Shown: one piece after another, positions 1 through 9,581 of the stretch
Layout of the letters: each line of letters opens with the position of its first letter
How positions within the stretch are numbered: the first letter of the stretch is position 1
Assembly: GCF_963678635.1 (NCBI RefSeq)
Contig: NC_087070.1
Coordinates: forward strand, 3,291,157 to 3,355,156
Direction: 5' to 3'
DNA length: 64,000 nt
From: Symsagittifera roscoffensis
Taxonomy: Eukaryota; Xenacoelomorpha; Acoela; Convolutidae
Position numbers and translations under genes: made by a program
The notes under the pieces: model-generated
What the model was told of the DNA's origin: nothing
The model's database searches: none
The model's input: only the letters and a program-made list of their open reading frames with translations

Positions 1-2
1 TT

Positions 3-410
3 CCCTCTGCCTCGGGCGAATGCGACATCAGCAACTGCCATCTCGCAGACTTAGACGGCGAAGTCCTTAACCTGTATGGATCCGGTGCCATCCCGGCCCT
101 CGACAAAAACTGGGGCGTCCAGGCGGCTAGTCACGTGACAAATATATCTTTCAAGTTTATAGACTTCGATCATATATCGCCACACTTTGCGAAAATAAGA
201 GCGCGCTTTCCAAATGCGAATACTTTGATTTTCGACGAGACGAATATAAGATTTATGCATCAACTGAATGCGTTGGCTCAATTGAGGAAACTCGAACACC
301 TGGTGATCAAAAGCAGTGGAAATCCGATGGTGAACAACATGCAGTTGTGGAAGTACTATGCATTGCACAGATTGAGTCAGTTCAACATTCGCAGGATCAA
401 TGATTCTCCA
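3..410 (+). CDS. LRRC49: LRRC49-like gene, exon with LRR cap region
   Basis: Open in the frame starting at base 3 and ending in codon CCA just before the donor GTAAGT at 411 (phase 0). It encodes ISFKFIDFDHI, RFPNANTLIFDETNI and LNALAQLRKLEHLVI, i.e. leucine-rich-repeat-like beta strands followed by an LRR-cap-like WKYYALHRL segment. The exon may extend left of the window. Confidence 0.75.
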
Positions 411-2134
411 GTAAGTTGCTTGGACCCAGGTAGAAACAAGGCACCTTTTTTCAACTTTCCGGATCTTATTTAAGTGTCATCAATTTCAATTTTTGAGGTC
501 TCCTTAAACCTTATAATGGTTACCTTACGTTGCAAAGAGTGTGAGATGGTTTTTGCGAAAAAATTTTTTTGGAATGTTTTGATAGTCGATTCTGAATCTA
601 TCGTTTATCTGTTTTTATTTCAAGGTCACTCAGGAGCAGCTAGTGGAGGCGGAGAAGTTGTTTGGAGATGTGCTGACAGTTCTCAATTCGACTCTGTCAG
701 TCTCCCCCCTCTGTCACCAGCAGTCGCACACCACGGGAGGAGGTCACGGGGGCAGTCATTCGGCAGCCTCCTCGGCAACCTCTTCCGCTACTCCCAGAGT
801 CACATCGGCAGATATCAGCAGGTTAGAGGGATATAAAATTGCGATACATTGGATATTTTGGTATTGGAGATTTTGGTATGAAATATGTTGCCCTGACGCC
901 CGCAATTTGACTGAAAATTGTTTCAGCGTGTGCCCCGTTTCAGATTTAATCGATGCAGTGCAATATTTTTCTTGAAACTTCGATGATCGACTAATTGGTT
1001 GCTCTTGTAAAGTTTTAGGAAAATTGCATTGGTGTATTATAATAATTGATAGGCATAAGGCCCCGCTACTAACTGGAAATGCATGTGATACAAATGGAAC
1101 GAAATGCCCACGCAACACAAGTTACAAATAGATTTTTTTTCAGGAGCAGCAAGCGAAATAACAGCAGCAATAATCCACTCACATCATCTGACTGTGACTT
1201 GAAGCGGATGGGGGCGGGGGCTGGGGGAGGGGGAGTGGGCAGCACCAGAGGGGGCTTCACTAATCCACTCCAGTTTGTCCCCCAAGACAAGAAACTCATG
1301 ATTGAGAATGTGAGTTGTCATTGTAGTATGTGTAATTTTGGTACAGGTATAATGAATGATTAGTCAGGAACGCTTAGTGATGTTGCTCGGTGTTCTGGCG
1401 TGTAAAACTATTTTTGAAATTAGAAACAAAAGGTGTGTTTGAGCCCAATAGTTGAGTTACCCCTCTTATTTACTCTGGCGTCAGCTTATTTTATTATTAC
1501 GAACCTACTCTTTTTTGTCTAACCTAACTCGCAAATAAAACTGTTCATTAAAATTGTCAACTTATTTGGAAATTTCACGGTAGCATTCGAAATCGCAAAG
1601 CATCTCTTCTCTGCTTTATTTGTGGCTAGTGTTTGATCTTCTGTCTATTATTAAGCTTCCCTGGCTGTGTGGTTAGTGTGTGTGACTCTTAATCTCAAGG
1701 TCGCAGGTTGGAATCGCAGACGTAGCCGAGTTTTTGCTAATTCGAGGTTTATTAGTACTTTTGCACTGTATAAAGCTGCTTTTTGTCGTGTTCTAGCTAG
1801 TGTTTGCGAAGTTCTGTGTCTATTTATGATATCATCATATATTAATACAATGAAAGTATAAACATGGTTGATTAGATCTCAGTTTGGCTGTATCCATTTA
1901 GGAATTGAAAGTGTAATTTTGTTTTAGGAGCAAGTGTGCGCTAGAAGTGTGACCTCAAAACTAGTGACAGGTGCGATGCGGGAGGCGCTATCGATCGAAC
2001 ACAAACAGAGACTCCTAGATGGCACGTGGGATAAGCTGTTCAACCAACTGGTCGCCCATTACGTCACACACATGGTCGACTACAGAACCTTCGTCACGAA
2101 GAGTCTCAAAGAAATAGAAGTGTCCGATATATAA
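3..2134 (+). CDS. LRRC49: LRRC49-like leucine-rich repeat protein, C-terminal part (4 exons)
   Basis: Joined exons 3-410, 625-821, 1144-1309 and 1928-2134 give 326 codons ending in TAA; the gene begins left of the window. The intron phases (0, 2, 0) agree across all three junctions, and each intron has GT at its start and AG at its end. The first exon carries a pattern I associate with the LRRC49 C-terminal half: LYGSGAIPALDKNW, then LNALAQLRKLEHL, then SGNP...LWKYYALHRL, continued by VTQEQLVEAEKLFG in exon 2. The last exon holds a helical segment (WDKLFNQLVAHYV). LRRC49 is known as a component associated with the tubulin polyglutamylase complex in cilia and neurons; that role here is inferred from similarity. 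The middle (end of exon 2 and exon 3) is a low-complexity S/T/G/N-rich insert. The homology call is from recalled family pattern, not a search; another LRR family member is the alternative. Confidence 0.72.
625..821 (+). CDS. LRRC49: LRRC49-like gene, exon 2 in window
   Basis: Acceptor TTTCAAG ends at 624; donor GTTAGA starts at 822. It begins VTQEQLVEAEKLFG, directly continuing the family pattern of the previous exon, then turns into a G/H/S/A/T-rich low-complexity tail. It ends with two bases of a codon (phase 2). Confidence 0.7.
1144..1309 (+). CDS. LRRC49: LRRC49-like gene, low-complexity exon
   Basis: A T-run followed by CAG at 1141-1143 is the acceptor and GTGAGT at 1310 the donor. The first base completes an Arg codon with the previous exon. 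It encodes a polar N/S stretch, a glycine run (GAGAGGGGVG) and FTNPLQFVPQDKKLMIEN. The frame stays open only in this splice phase. Confidence 0.65.
1503..1760 (+). repeat. tRNA-Lys-like SINE-type repeat, copy 1
   Basis: Starts near CTAACCTAACTCGCAAATAAA and ends after a tRNA-like module at about 1655-1720. The module has an A-box-like TGGCTGTGTGGTTAG, an anticodon-arm-like ACTCTTAATCTC (the pattern of tRNA-Lys with CTT) and a B-box-like GCAGGTTGGAATC. The same composite recurs at 3213-3430. It lies in the last intron of the LRRC49-like gene. It is too diverged to be a functional tRNA gene; a tRNA-derived SINE is the likeliest explanation. Confidence 0.55.
1928..2134 (+). CDS. LRRC49: LRRC49-like gene, terminal exon with stop
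   Basis: Acceptor TTTTGTTTTAG ends at 1927; phase 0. 68 codons, then TAA at 2132-2134. The predicted helix LLDGTWDKLFNQLVAHYV and the ending KSLKEIEVSDI resemble the end of the family. No convincing AATAAA lies close by; the nearest (2577-2582) is inside a repeat and may or may not be used. Confidence 0.72.
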   Translation, partial: EQVCARSVTSKLVTGAMREALSIEHKQRLLDGTWDKLFNQLVAHYVTHMVDYRTFVTKSLKEIEVSDI

Positions 2135-2554
2135 CAAAACGAAGTGTGACTAAATAATACATAGAAAGCTTGGTTTCGAACCAACGTAAACTTTCCAAAG
2201 AAATGAAACTCTTGTATTTTTGTGCAATGCTTTATCTAAGACAGAATTATTTGCAAATTCTTGCAAATGTTATTAATGGAGTTAGAAACGCGAGTTGCGA
2301 AAATTGCGCTGTCAGATTTAATTCTTTTTTTTTGTTAAAAAAAGTTATATTTTGGTTTAACTCAAATCTAGTTGAATAGGAACTGAAAATTATTTAATGT
2401 ACTGAAGTTATAGATATGTATATTGCAGTAAATGTAAATAGTTGTAAATTGAATTTAAGGTACTTTGTTATTTCGTTTTATACTAAGATAGAAGCAAGAA
2501 CACGAGCATGGAAATGGCTTTGCCATTCGCCGGCTGTAATTGCTGATTTTAACC

Positions 2555-2700
2555 TTTTTTTCCCAATCTAATTGCAAATAAAAGTGCTCATTTGGTGGCA
2601 TTTTGCTATAATCACGCTCGGTAGCTTTAGAAACTTCCGAGCATCTCTAGTCTACTTCATTTATGGCTAGTGTTTACACAAGCAAAACTTGTGTTTTAGT
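2555..2700 (+). repeat. partial copy 2 of the SINE-type repeat (body only)
   Basis: CAATCTAATTGCAAATAAAAGTG followed by a diverged body (GGTAGC...GAGCATCTCTAGTC...TTTATGGCTAGTGTTT) matches copies 1 and 3 upstream of their tRNA-like modules. The module itself is missing here, though a different tRNA-like stretch lies at 2884-2960. Confidence 0.4.
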
Positions 2701-2883
2701 ATGAACTCTCTTTTTTTTTCAACATAGTCGCAAATACTGTTGCGACGCAAATATTGTTGCGAAAAAATGTGTTCCTTTTGAAAGTGTTCATTTTGATCAA
2801 GAACCAACTATTAAGTACAGCCAATGCTAAGGATGTTAACACAGACTATTGTATTATAAATAGCATTTTAGCTTCAAGGTATC

Positions 2884-2960
2884 ATGGATCTGTAGCGTAG
2901 AGGTAGGGAAGGAGACCCGCGACAAAATAAGAGGGTTCGAACATGGGCAGGGTCGTACTT
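2884..2960 (+). repeat. tRNA-like module (second type)
   Basis: An A-box-like TAGCGTAGAGGTAGG is followed about 40 bases later by the B-box-like GGGTTCGAACA, the usual internal RNA polymerase III promoter layout. The arms do not close into a convincing cloverleaf, so this is a tRNA-derived repeat head rather than a tRNA gene. Confidence 0.4.
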
Positions 2961-3212
2961 TTCTAATGAACTTTTTCGCAGACCAATTTAAATGCGTCCG
3001 CTTTATAAATTGAGGCATGTTAGTTGATAAATGTTTTTTTTTACTGCTAATGCCTCATAACTGGTGTGCGTCACTTAGGTAATTTTGTAGACTCAAAGTT
3101 TACTCATTCAGTTTTTCCCAGTAGCATTATTGGTCATATTTTTGCTTGTGTATGCAAATTGCACCTTCATCTCTGTGTTAAACCTGCGATCAACTTAGTG
3201 TGTTATTACCAA

Positions 3213-3430
3213 CATTTTTTCTAACCTAACTCGCAAATAAAAGTGTTCACTTACTTGAAAGTTTCAATGTAGCATTGCAAATTGCATAGAATCTGTTATC
3301 CACATAATTTGTGGAGATTGTTTGGTATCTATTAAGCTTACGTGGCTGAGTGATTAGTGTGTGAGTCTCTTAATCTCTAGGTCGCAGGTGCGAATCTCAG
3401 AGGTTACTGAATTTTTAACTAATTTGAGGA
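3213..3430 (+). repeat. tRNA-Lys-like SINE-type repeat, copy 3
   Basis: Body CTAACCTAACTCGCAAATAAAAG, then a tRNA-like module at about 3333-3402 with TGGCTGAGTGATTAG, TCTCTTAATCTC and GGTCGCAGGTGCGAATC. Parallel to copy 1 over roughly 220 bases, including the downstream sequence ending in TTTGAGG. Confidence 0.55.
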
Positions 3431-4408
3431 TTGTGTCTAATTTTAGTTATTGTCCGGCTGGCTATCTTGTTTTTGTTTCCATTTATGCGAAAGTTCCAAA
3501 AAGTCAAGTCTCACATACTCATGACTTCAGATGCCTTTTCAGCTGTCATGGATTGTTCAAGTTTTGAAAATTTTGTTAGAAGATTTCCAAATTTTGAAAC
3601 TGAAAAGAGATAAATTGATCAGAGTCGTTTATTGCCTTCCAAAAGCAATGGAAATTACGAATAACTAACAATTTTCGGTTAGTTTCAAAGCGGATGCTCT
3701 TGTGAGCATTCATAATTGATCATAAAAATTAGCCATTAATTTTTTAAAAGCGGTCATTATTTTCTAATTTTTGCTTTCTTTGACTCTTTTCCAAAAGTCT
3801 GCTGGCTCTGATAACTCATCTTATTGAATTTTTGTAAAGGGTTCTAGATTTATCAACTCTTATTTTATTTTTTGCCGTTTTTTTCTTAAACCATTGTTCT
3901 GCTGTTTCCTGTAACGTTTTTTATTCGCTTGGTGTTTTTTAATTCACAGGGCGACGCAGTTTTACAAGTACGCTTGCTATTAGAACATGTTTTTAATTTA
4001 AAAATGTTGAGTTTCCTCAATTGTTTTGCTTTCATCGTGTTTCCGATATGGCGGGCTGCAAGTATCTATGCTTTTTCGAGATAAATTGAAATTCATCTGC
4101 TAAAAATTAGATGAGTTGCACTCTCCAAATACGACCGGGGAAATGGCATGGAAAAAGTGAAAAAATCTAGTTTCAAAAAGAAGTTCATTAATTTTTTTGC
4201 TCAATTTTTCCATTAGAATAGTTTTGCTTTCGACACAAAGGAAGTTTACGTCGCCTTAGTTGCCGCTCTGTTAAAGTATTTTCATCTAACGGTGGCAATT
4301 GAATTGCTGGACGTGTTTTTCTAAAATTGAACGTTTTTCAAGATAAAATAAGGAAAATCTGTCTTTGTGATTTTTTTTTAATTTTTAAATTTTTTCTTTT
4401 GTTTAATC

Positions 4409-5271
4409 TTTTGACTGCCAGCTTTTCCGATTGCTGCAGAAAACTTTGATCTTTCGGAAGTGGAGGTTCGGGATGCATTGAGTGTCCGGTACAACAAAAA
4501 CTGATCGCTTCGCCAACTTTTTGTGATGGTTGCCAGTCACCATTCACCCTACGGCATGCGTTAGCGTGCAAAAAAGGTGCTCCCTTAACTTTACGGCACA
4601 ATGAGATTAGGGATTCTGTAGGCGACTTAGCTTCTTTAGTGTGGAAGGATGTACAGAGAGAGCCTGTTATTAGAGAATACAACCAGCAAGATGAGACACC
4701 CGCATTAATTGCAGATTTGTTTTGTCGTGGAGTTTATGTTAGACAGGGAGGAGCGTCTTTTGATATTCGTGTCTCTGACACCGACGTCATCTCCTATCAG
4801 AACAAAAGCCCCAAGAGTGTTTTGCACTCCCCAGAGGTTGAGAAAAAGACAAAATATTCAGACGCGTGTCAGGAAAGACCTATGTCTTTCACTCCTCTTG
4901 TCGTGTCTGTTGATGGGATGCTTGCTCCAGAATTCGCAAGTTTCCTTCGGAGAATAGGAGAAGCATTACCTACCAAGTGGGAGAAACCATACAGTAAAAC
5001 TATGAGCTGGGAGAAGTGCCGGCTGTCTTTTGCCGTGCTCCGTGCTTCCAGTGTGTGCATCGGAGGCACAAGGACCAAGTGGAGGAGTCTTGGCTCAGAC
5101 CATGATTTCTTACCCTAGATTTACGGATGTTCTACAATGAAGAGAAATTGGCTAGCTATGTGCAGACTCTGCTAGTAATGTAAAACGTGGACCTAAACGA
5201 AACAAAATGTTGAAAAAATGAACCAAATAGATAATTGACTGATTATGAAAAAAAGTTTTGACTGCCAGCTT
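4409..5271 (+). mobile_element. 5'-truncated non-LTR retrotransposon with 16-bp target-site duplication
   Basis: The 16-mer TTTTGACTGCCAGCTT occurs at 4409-4424 and again at 5256-5271, bracketing an insertion that contains only the C-terminal end of a retrotransposon ORF, a 3' UTR of about 135 bases and a short A-rich tail. Long target duplication, 5' truncation and A-rich 3' end are the hallmarks of target-primed reverse transcription. The coding remnant is described separately. Confidence 0.75.
4415..5118 (+). pseudogene. Retrotransposon ORF C-terminus: CCHC zinc finger plus endonuclease-like domain
   Basis: From 4415 one frame reads a short leader containing EVEVRDALSVRYNKN and stops near 4497. 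Around the A-run at about 4495-4500 the frame shifts to the one that stays open to TAGA at 5118. That frame gives CDGCQSPFTLRHALAC (a CX2C...HX4C finger), then RHNEIRD, then ADLFCRGVYVR...FDIRV, then FTPLVVSVDGML and a C-terminal SWEKCRLSFAVLRASSVC. I recognise this series as the C-terminus of a reverse-transcriptase ORF common in invertebrate genomes. A zinc finger followed by spaced acidic residues is compatible with a restriction-like (PD-D/EXK) endonuclease of R2/CRE-type elements; that assignment is inference. The reverse transcriptase itself is absent, so the copy is dead. Confidence 0.65.
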
Positions 5272-8200
5272 GCAACGCTATACTGGTTCGATAATTCGTG
5301 CGGTGCGAAGGTTCTTTTCGTATCTGTGTAGGGTTTCTTTTTAACTTAGATTTGCTTTTAAGTTTTTTTTTAATATTGGGCACGTTTTTGGCTCAGCGAG
5401 CGTCTCCCTTAGAATTTAGCTTATTTATTATAAATTTAAAGTGATTTTCCTTGAAATGAAATTTAATTTTTCCTTCTCATTAATGACTTGCATTTTTTTG
5501 TTACCTAAATTAATATGCTATGGTGCTTATCAGAGGTGTAACTAAGCTCCGCTTCACGTCTGTGTCTTAATTAAATACCGTTAAGCGAAATAAAATGTCT
5601 TTTTGATAGTCGTACGTTATATTACTGATTAATTACTGAGCAAGTTTGGAGTTCAAGAGATTAAAAAATTTCTGTGTGAAATCTTTCGGAGCTCTAATAT
5701 TTGCCAAAACAACCTCAAACTTTTTTGGAACTCATTAAAACTCATTTAAAACTTTTTTGGAACTCATCAAACTCATTAGTATTTTTTTTTTCGGATGTTT
5801 GCACTATTGTTTGTTCTGCTTCTCGGAAATTTCCACGGATTACTGAACGCAGGCCTCGTGGCTCAATTATAAGCGGCTTCATTAGGCAAAAACAATTATA
5901 CGCAAAATAAAAAACGTGTCGTGAAACATGAATTTAATATTATTTCGGCAAAAAAACTCTTGCTGTATAAATTGTGCCAGTTGCTGATGTCTCAATATAC
6001 GTGCAGAAAAATCAAGTTCTGCGAAATCAAAAAGATCTGCAGCTGAAACTTTAGATTTCGGATGAATTACTTTTTTTTTCATTTTCGGTTAATAAAAACT
6101 TCGCCCAATATATTCATACCTGATCAGCAATCAATTCTAAACCATTAAAATTATTTACTTTCAAATAAATTAAGTATAATAATTTTTATAACCTATCTAC
6201 GGTTTGATCAGAAAATGCAACTTCCACAGCTAGTTTAAATAATAATCTATTTAAAATGGATTTATTGCTTTAAAAATAGCAGCGTTTTAATCCATCTTAA
6301 TTCGATTATAATCGATTTTCTTAGAGTTATGTAGAGACTGGCTATGCAATGAGAATATAACCAATTGTAATCCATTGGTTTCCGATGCGGATTTATTCCA
6401 ATGCAAATTTGTGTTAACTTGCGCAAAAAAGTTTCAACAGGCTGTCATTTTACAATCTTGCTAATTTTTACAAAAAATTGTGAAAAAGCGCTTTGATCTG
6501 TTCGATTAAAATGAAATCAACCCGCTCTTTTAATACGTTTTTCATGTTTTCGAAAAGTTCAACCTTTTTGGTTCAAAAGGTTAATCTACTTTGGATATTG
6601 TGCGCTGCAAAATTATGAGAACCCAGCTAGTTCTTGCTACAATGAATAAATGAGTTTACCTCCAAGATTCTTAAAATTTTTGTTAATGTTTTGCTGCTGC
6701 GAATTTTCTGGAAAGTGACGGAATATTCTATTGCGGGGTCATTTCTGGCTTCGAACAATTTTTGGTTTTTCGAATAGTCAGTTTAGAATCGAATTTTTCG
6801 CGCGAAATGTATCGCGGACAATTAACGCGCAATTTATTTCAAGCTAAATACGTATGCGGCGATTTAATCCGGCTCACAAAACCTTCCAAATGTGTTTGAG
6901 GCAAGTAATTGGGTCTTGTTAATCTTGTTAATCTTGTTAACATGCAGGTTACCCGGCGTCAAACTCATCAATTTGCATGCATAGCGTGTTGGGGGGGTGG
7001 GGGGGGGGGGCTTTAGAGGGTTCGAAATTTTTTAAACACGCTAGAAGGCACTTGCAACATTCAACGTTTTGCCCTGAACGAAGAGTCCTATTGCGAGTAA
7101 TATTAGAAATTGAATTTTATGACTTTACTTTTTAGAGCATGTTCGTTTTCAGGTAGAAGTTAGCTTGAAGTCAAAACTGAACCAAGCTGTTTTCTGACTA
7201 AAAGTATACTTATTGAGAATTCAGTCCCGAAACTGTGCGCATATCAAACCCTTCGGGTATAGTAATTGAGGAAACAATAAACAACTTCATACTTGATTTA
7301 CCCATTTAGTTTAAAGGTAGAATACGTAGACTGAGACGACTGATTGAAAAGAAGATCGAAATTTCGATTTTCTGGGAAAAGAATTTTTATAACTAGGTTT
7401 TGAATGGCGTTTACGTGGAAAAAAACGATTCTAACGTGGCAATTTTTCGATGATTCTTATAGCTTGCTTAACCCAATTGGTTCGAAAATTATGTGGCAAA
7501 AAATTCATATTAAAACCAAGACTTTTGTGCAGTCTTTTTTCATCGGAAATCAGTCTACTCCTCAGATCCAAAGTTATCCATTTTGCAGAAGGAAATAGGG
7601 ACATATTATTGTATATTCTTGTCGTGATTGACGGATAGTTAATCTTAGCCATAGAGTGCCATAGTCACGATGAAATGATCAAAATCATGATGCAGCGATA
7701 ACTGAGGAAAAAGTGAAAAAGTATAAATAAAAGTAAGTTTATAAGGAGAGTGTTTTTAATGAGGTTTGACGAAAATTTTCAGAAGTAGATTGTTGAAAGA
7801 ACTTCACTGGAAGGTTTCTCTTCTTTGTAAAATCCTTAGAAGTTCAGGAAAATACTGAAAGTGTTACGGGAAACGAAAAGTAAGTGTTCGTTTCAATTTG
7901 AACTGTTTACTCTGTCAAAACCAGGATTAGGTAGGTTACAATATACATTTGAAGCCCTAACTTAATTTAGAATTCCAATATAACGAGTTAAATTTATAAC
8001 TGGGTTATGGAAATCAGCATTGAAAATAGCTGAAAGTACCCGTTGCGTTTCTGAGATAAAATATGGCAAGGAAAAGGCGACAAGCCTCAAATACCGGCAG
8101 AACTGAGAACATATTTAGCTTTAAAGAAAGATAAATTTTACCATTTAGGCGACAATTCAATCATAAGACCATAAGTTAAAATCGCTTTCAATGCTCTCAA

Positions 8201-8483
8201 ATATTGGATTGTATGCTTGGAGATATTTCTAATAAAGTTAACGACCAAAAACTGTCGATTTTTCTGCCCCTGAACTACGAAACATGTCTATATATATATA
8301 ACTTCAGCTAAGTTTCTTGTTCTAAAGGAAAACATGGTCCATGAAATTGGTCATTTTGACTTGGAAATAACCAACTCGGCCTTTTATCAACAGTGTTTCT
8401 CAGCGGAAAACGCCGTTTGAAACCAAAGCGCAACTGTTTTTCTGCTCAAATTCTGTGAAATGTTCCCAATGTTGAAATAAACT
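5272..8483. other. AT-rich intergenic region without a recognisable gene
   Basis: No coding pattern is visible on either strand. A short G-run block sits at about 6990-7013 and a TATATATATA stretch at 8290-8300. Upstream regulatory sequence or 5' untranslated exons of the gene starting at 8484 may lie here but cannot be pointed to. Confidence 0.5.
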
Positions 8484-9581
8484 ATGTCGTCGAGTTACGT
8501 GTTTCTACTGTCGCGGAAGAAATCGGGGGAGCTGAATTCGGGGTTTTCTTTAAATCCAGCCGAACGCAGTCGAGACAATAGTTTTCCGCAACGATCGCAG
8601 AGTTTCAGCACCAACCCAGCCATAAATTCATCACCATATTCCCGTGCGACTCGGCAAAATTATGTAATCGATAGCAATAGTCGACGTAATGATGTGATCT
8701 CACCCGACAACTTATCTGTAAATTCGACTCGAAATTCAAACTACTCGGGCCCGACTTCGGCCGTTAACCCACGTCTTCGTCCCAGTTCGGCTCCACGAGT
8801 CGTAAATGATGTTACGACCAGTGGCGTTGACGGAAACTTCGACGCGCCCAGAAAATACAACCGGCGCACGACTCCCGGATCTCAGTTCGGACCGATTGGA
8901 AGTTACGCCGAATCTCAAACGCTGCCGAGTCGCAAGTCAAGTCGTGCAAATGGGGACGAACGTTCAAATATCGGACAACCGATTGAGGTCAAGGCCAAAA
9001 CATGGACCAGACTGTCCAGCAACAATTTGGCCAGCATGTGTGACAGTTCTAGTAATTTAAGCATCCCTTCTTTAATGCACGGTGCAAGAGGCGACGACCG
9101 CAGTGGGTCCAGAACCAGACTGAACACTCAAAGTGTGAATGATTTAAGACTTCGTGGATCTCGTACTGAAATTAACGTCCCCATTGGACCAACTCGAGGT
9201 CGCGAGTATTCGACAAGCACTACTGAACTCGCGATGAGAACTTCGGCAAACAGTCGAGTCTCAACGACAACTTACACCGAAGCGCCGAACCAAGAGCCGA
9301 GAAATCGCACACGACCAAAGTTTAACTCAACGACCAGTTTACAAATTCGGCAGGACAATAAACACGAAGAATTTAACGATGATTTGCGAGATAGACGAGG
9401 ATCGTTCGGTCCCGTGAATAACTTCAGATCGGGTCCGAGAGGTCACCGAGATCTGGATTTAGAAACAACGGATTCTGGTCTAGAGGCAGCGCTGGAGCGC
9501 GCGAAACAAAAAAGAGCGGCAAATGGAACTGACCAGCGGAAAATCAGCTCGACTGTACTTCATGTGAACAATGCTAATGGG
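8484..9581 (+). CDS. Disordered-protein gene, exon 1
   Basis: 1,098 nt open from ATG, ending in GGG before GTAAGA at 9582. The frame happens to stay open to 9758 into the intron, but the strong donor and the in-phase acceptor at 12847 favour splicing. Codon use is richer in G+C than the flanking DNA, as expected for true coding sequence. Confidence 0.65.

Noticed and set aside
1655-1725. Functional tRNA-Lys gene
   Set aside because: Anticodon arm and B box are recognisable but acceptor and T stems do not pair; the sequence recurs as part of a dispersed repeat.
4338-5078. Minus-strand reading frames over the non-LTR fragment
   Set aside because: They mirror the plus-strand coding frame; the recognisable motifs and the A-rich tail fix the orientation as plus.
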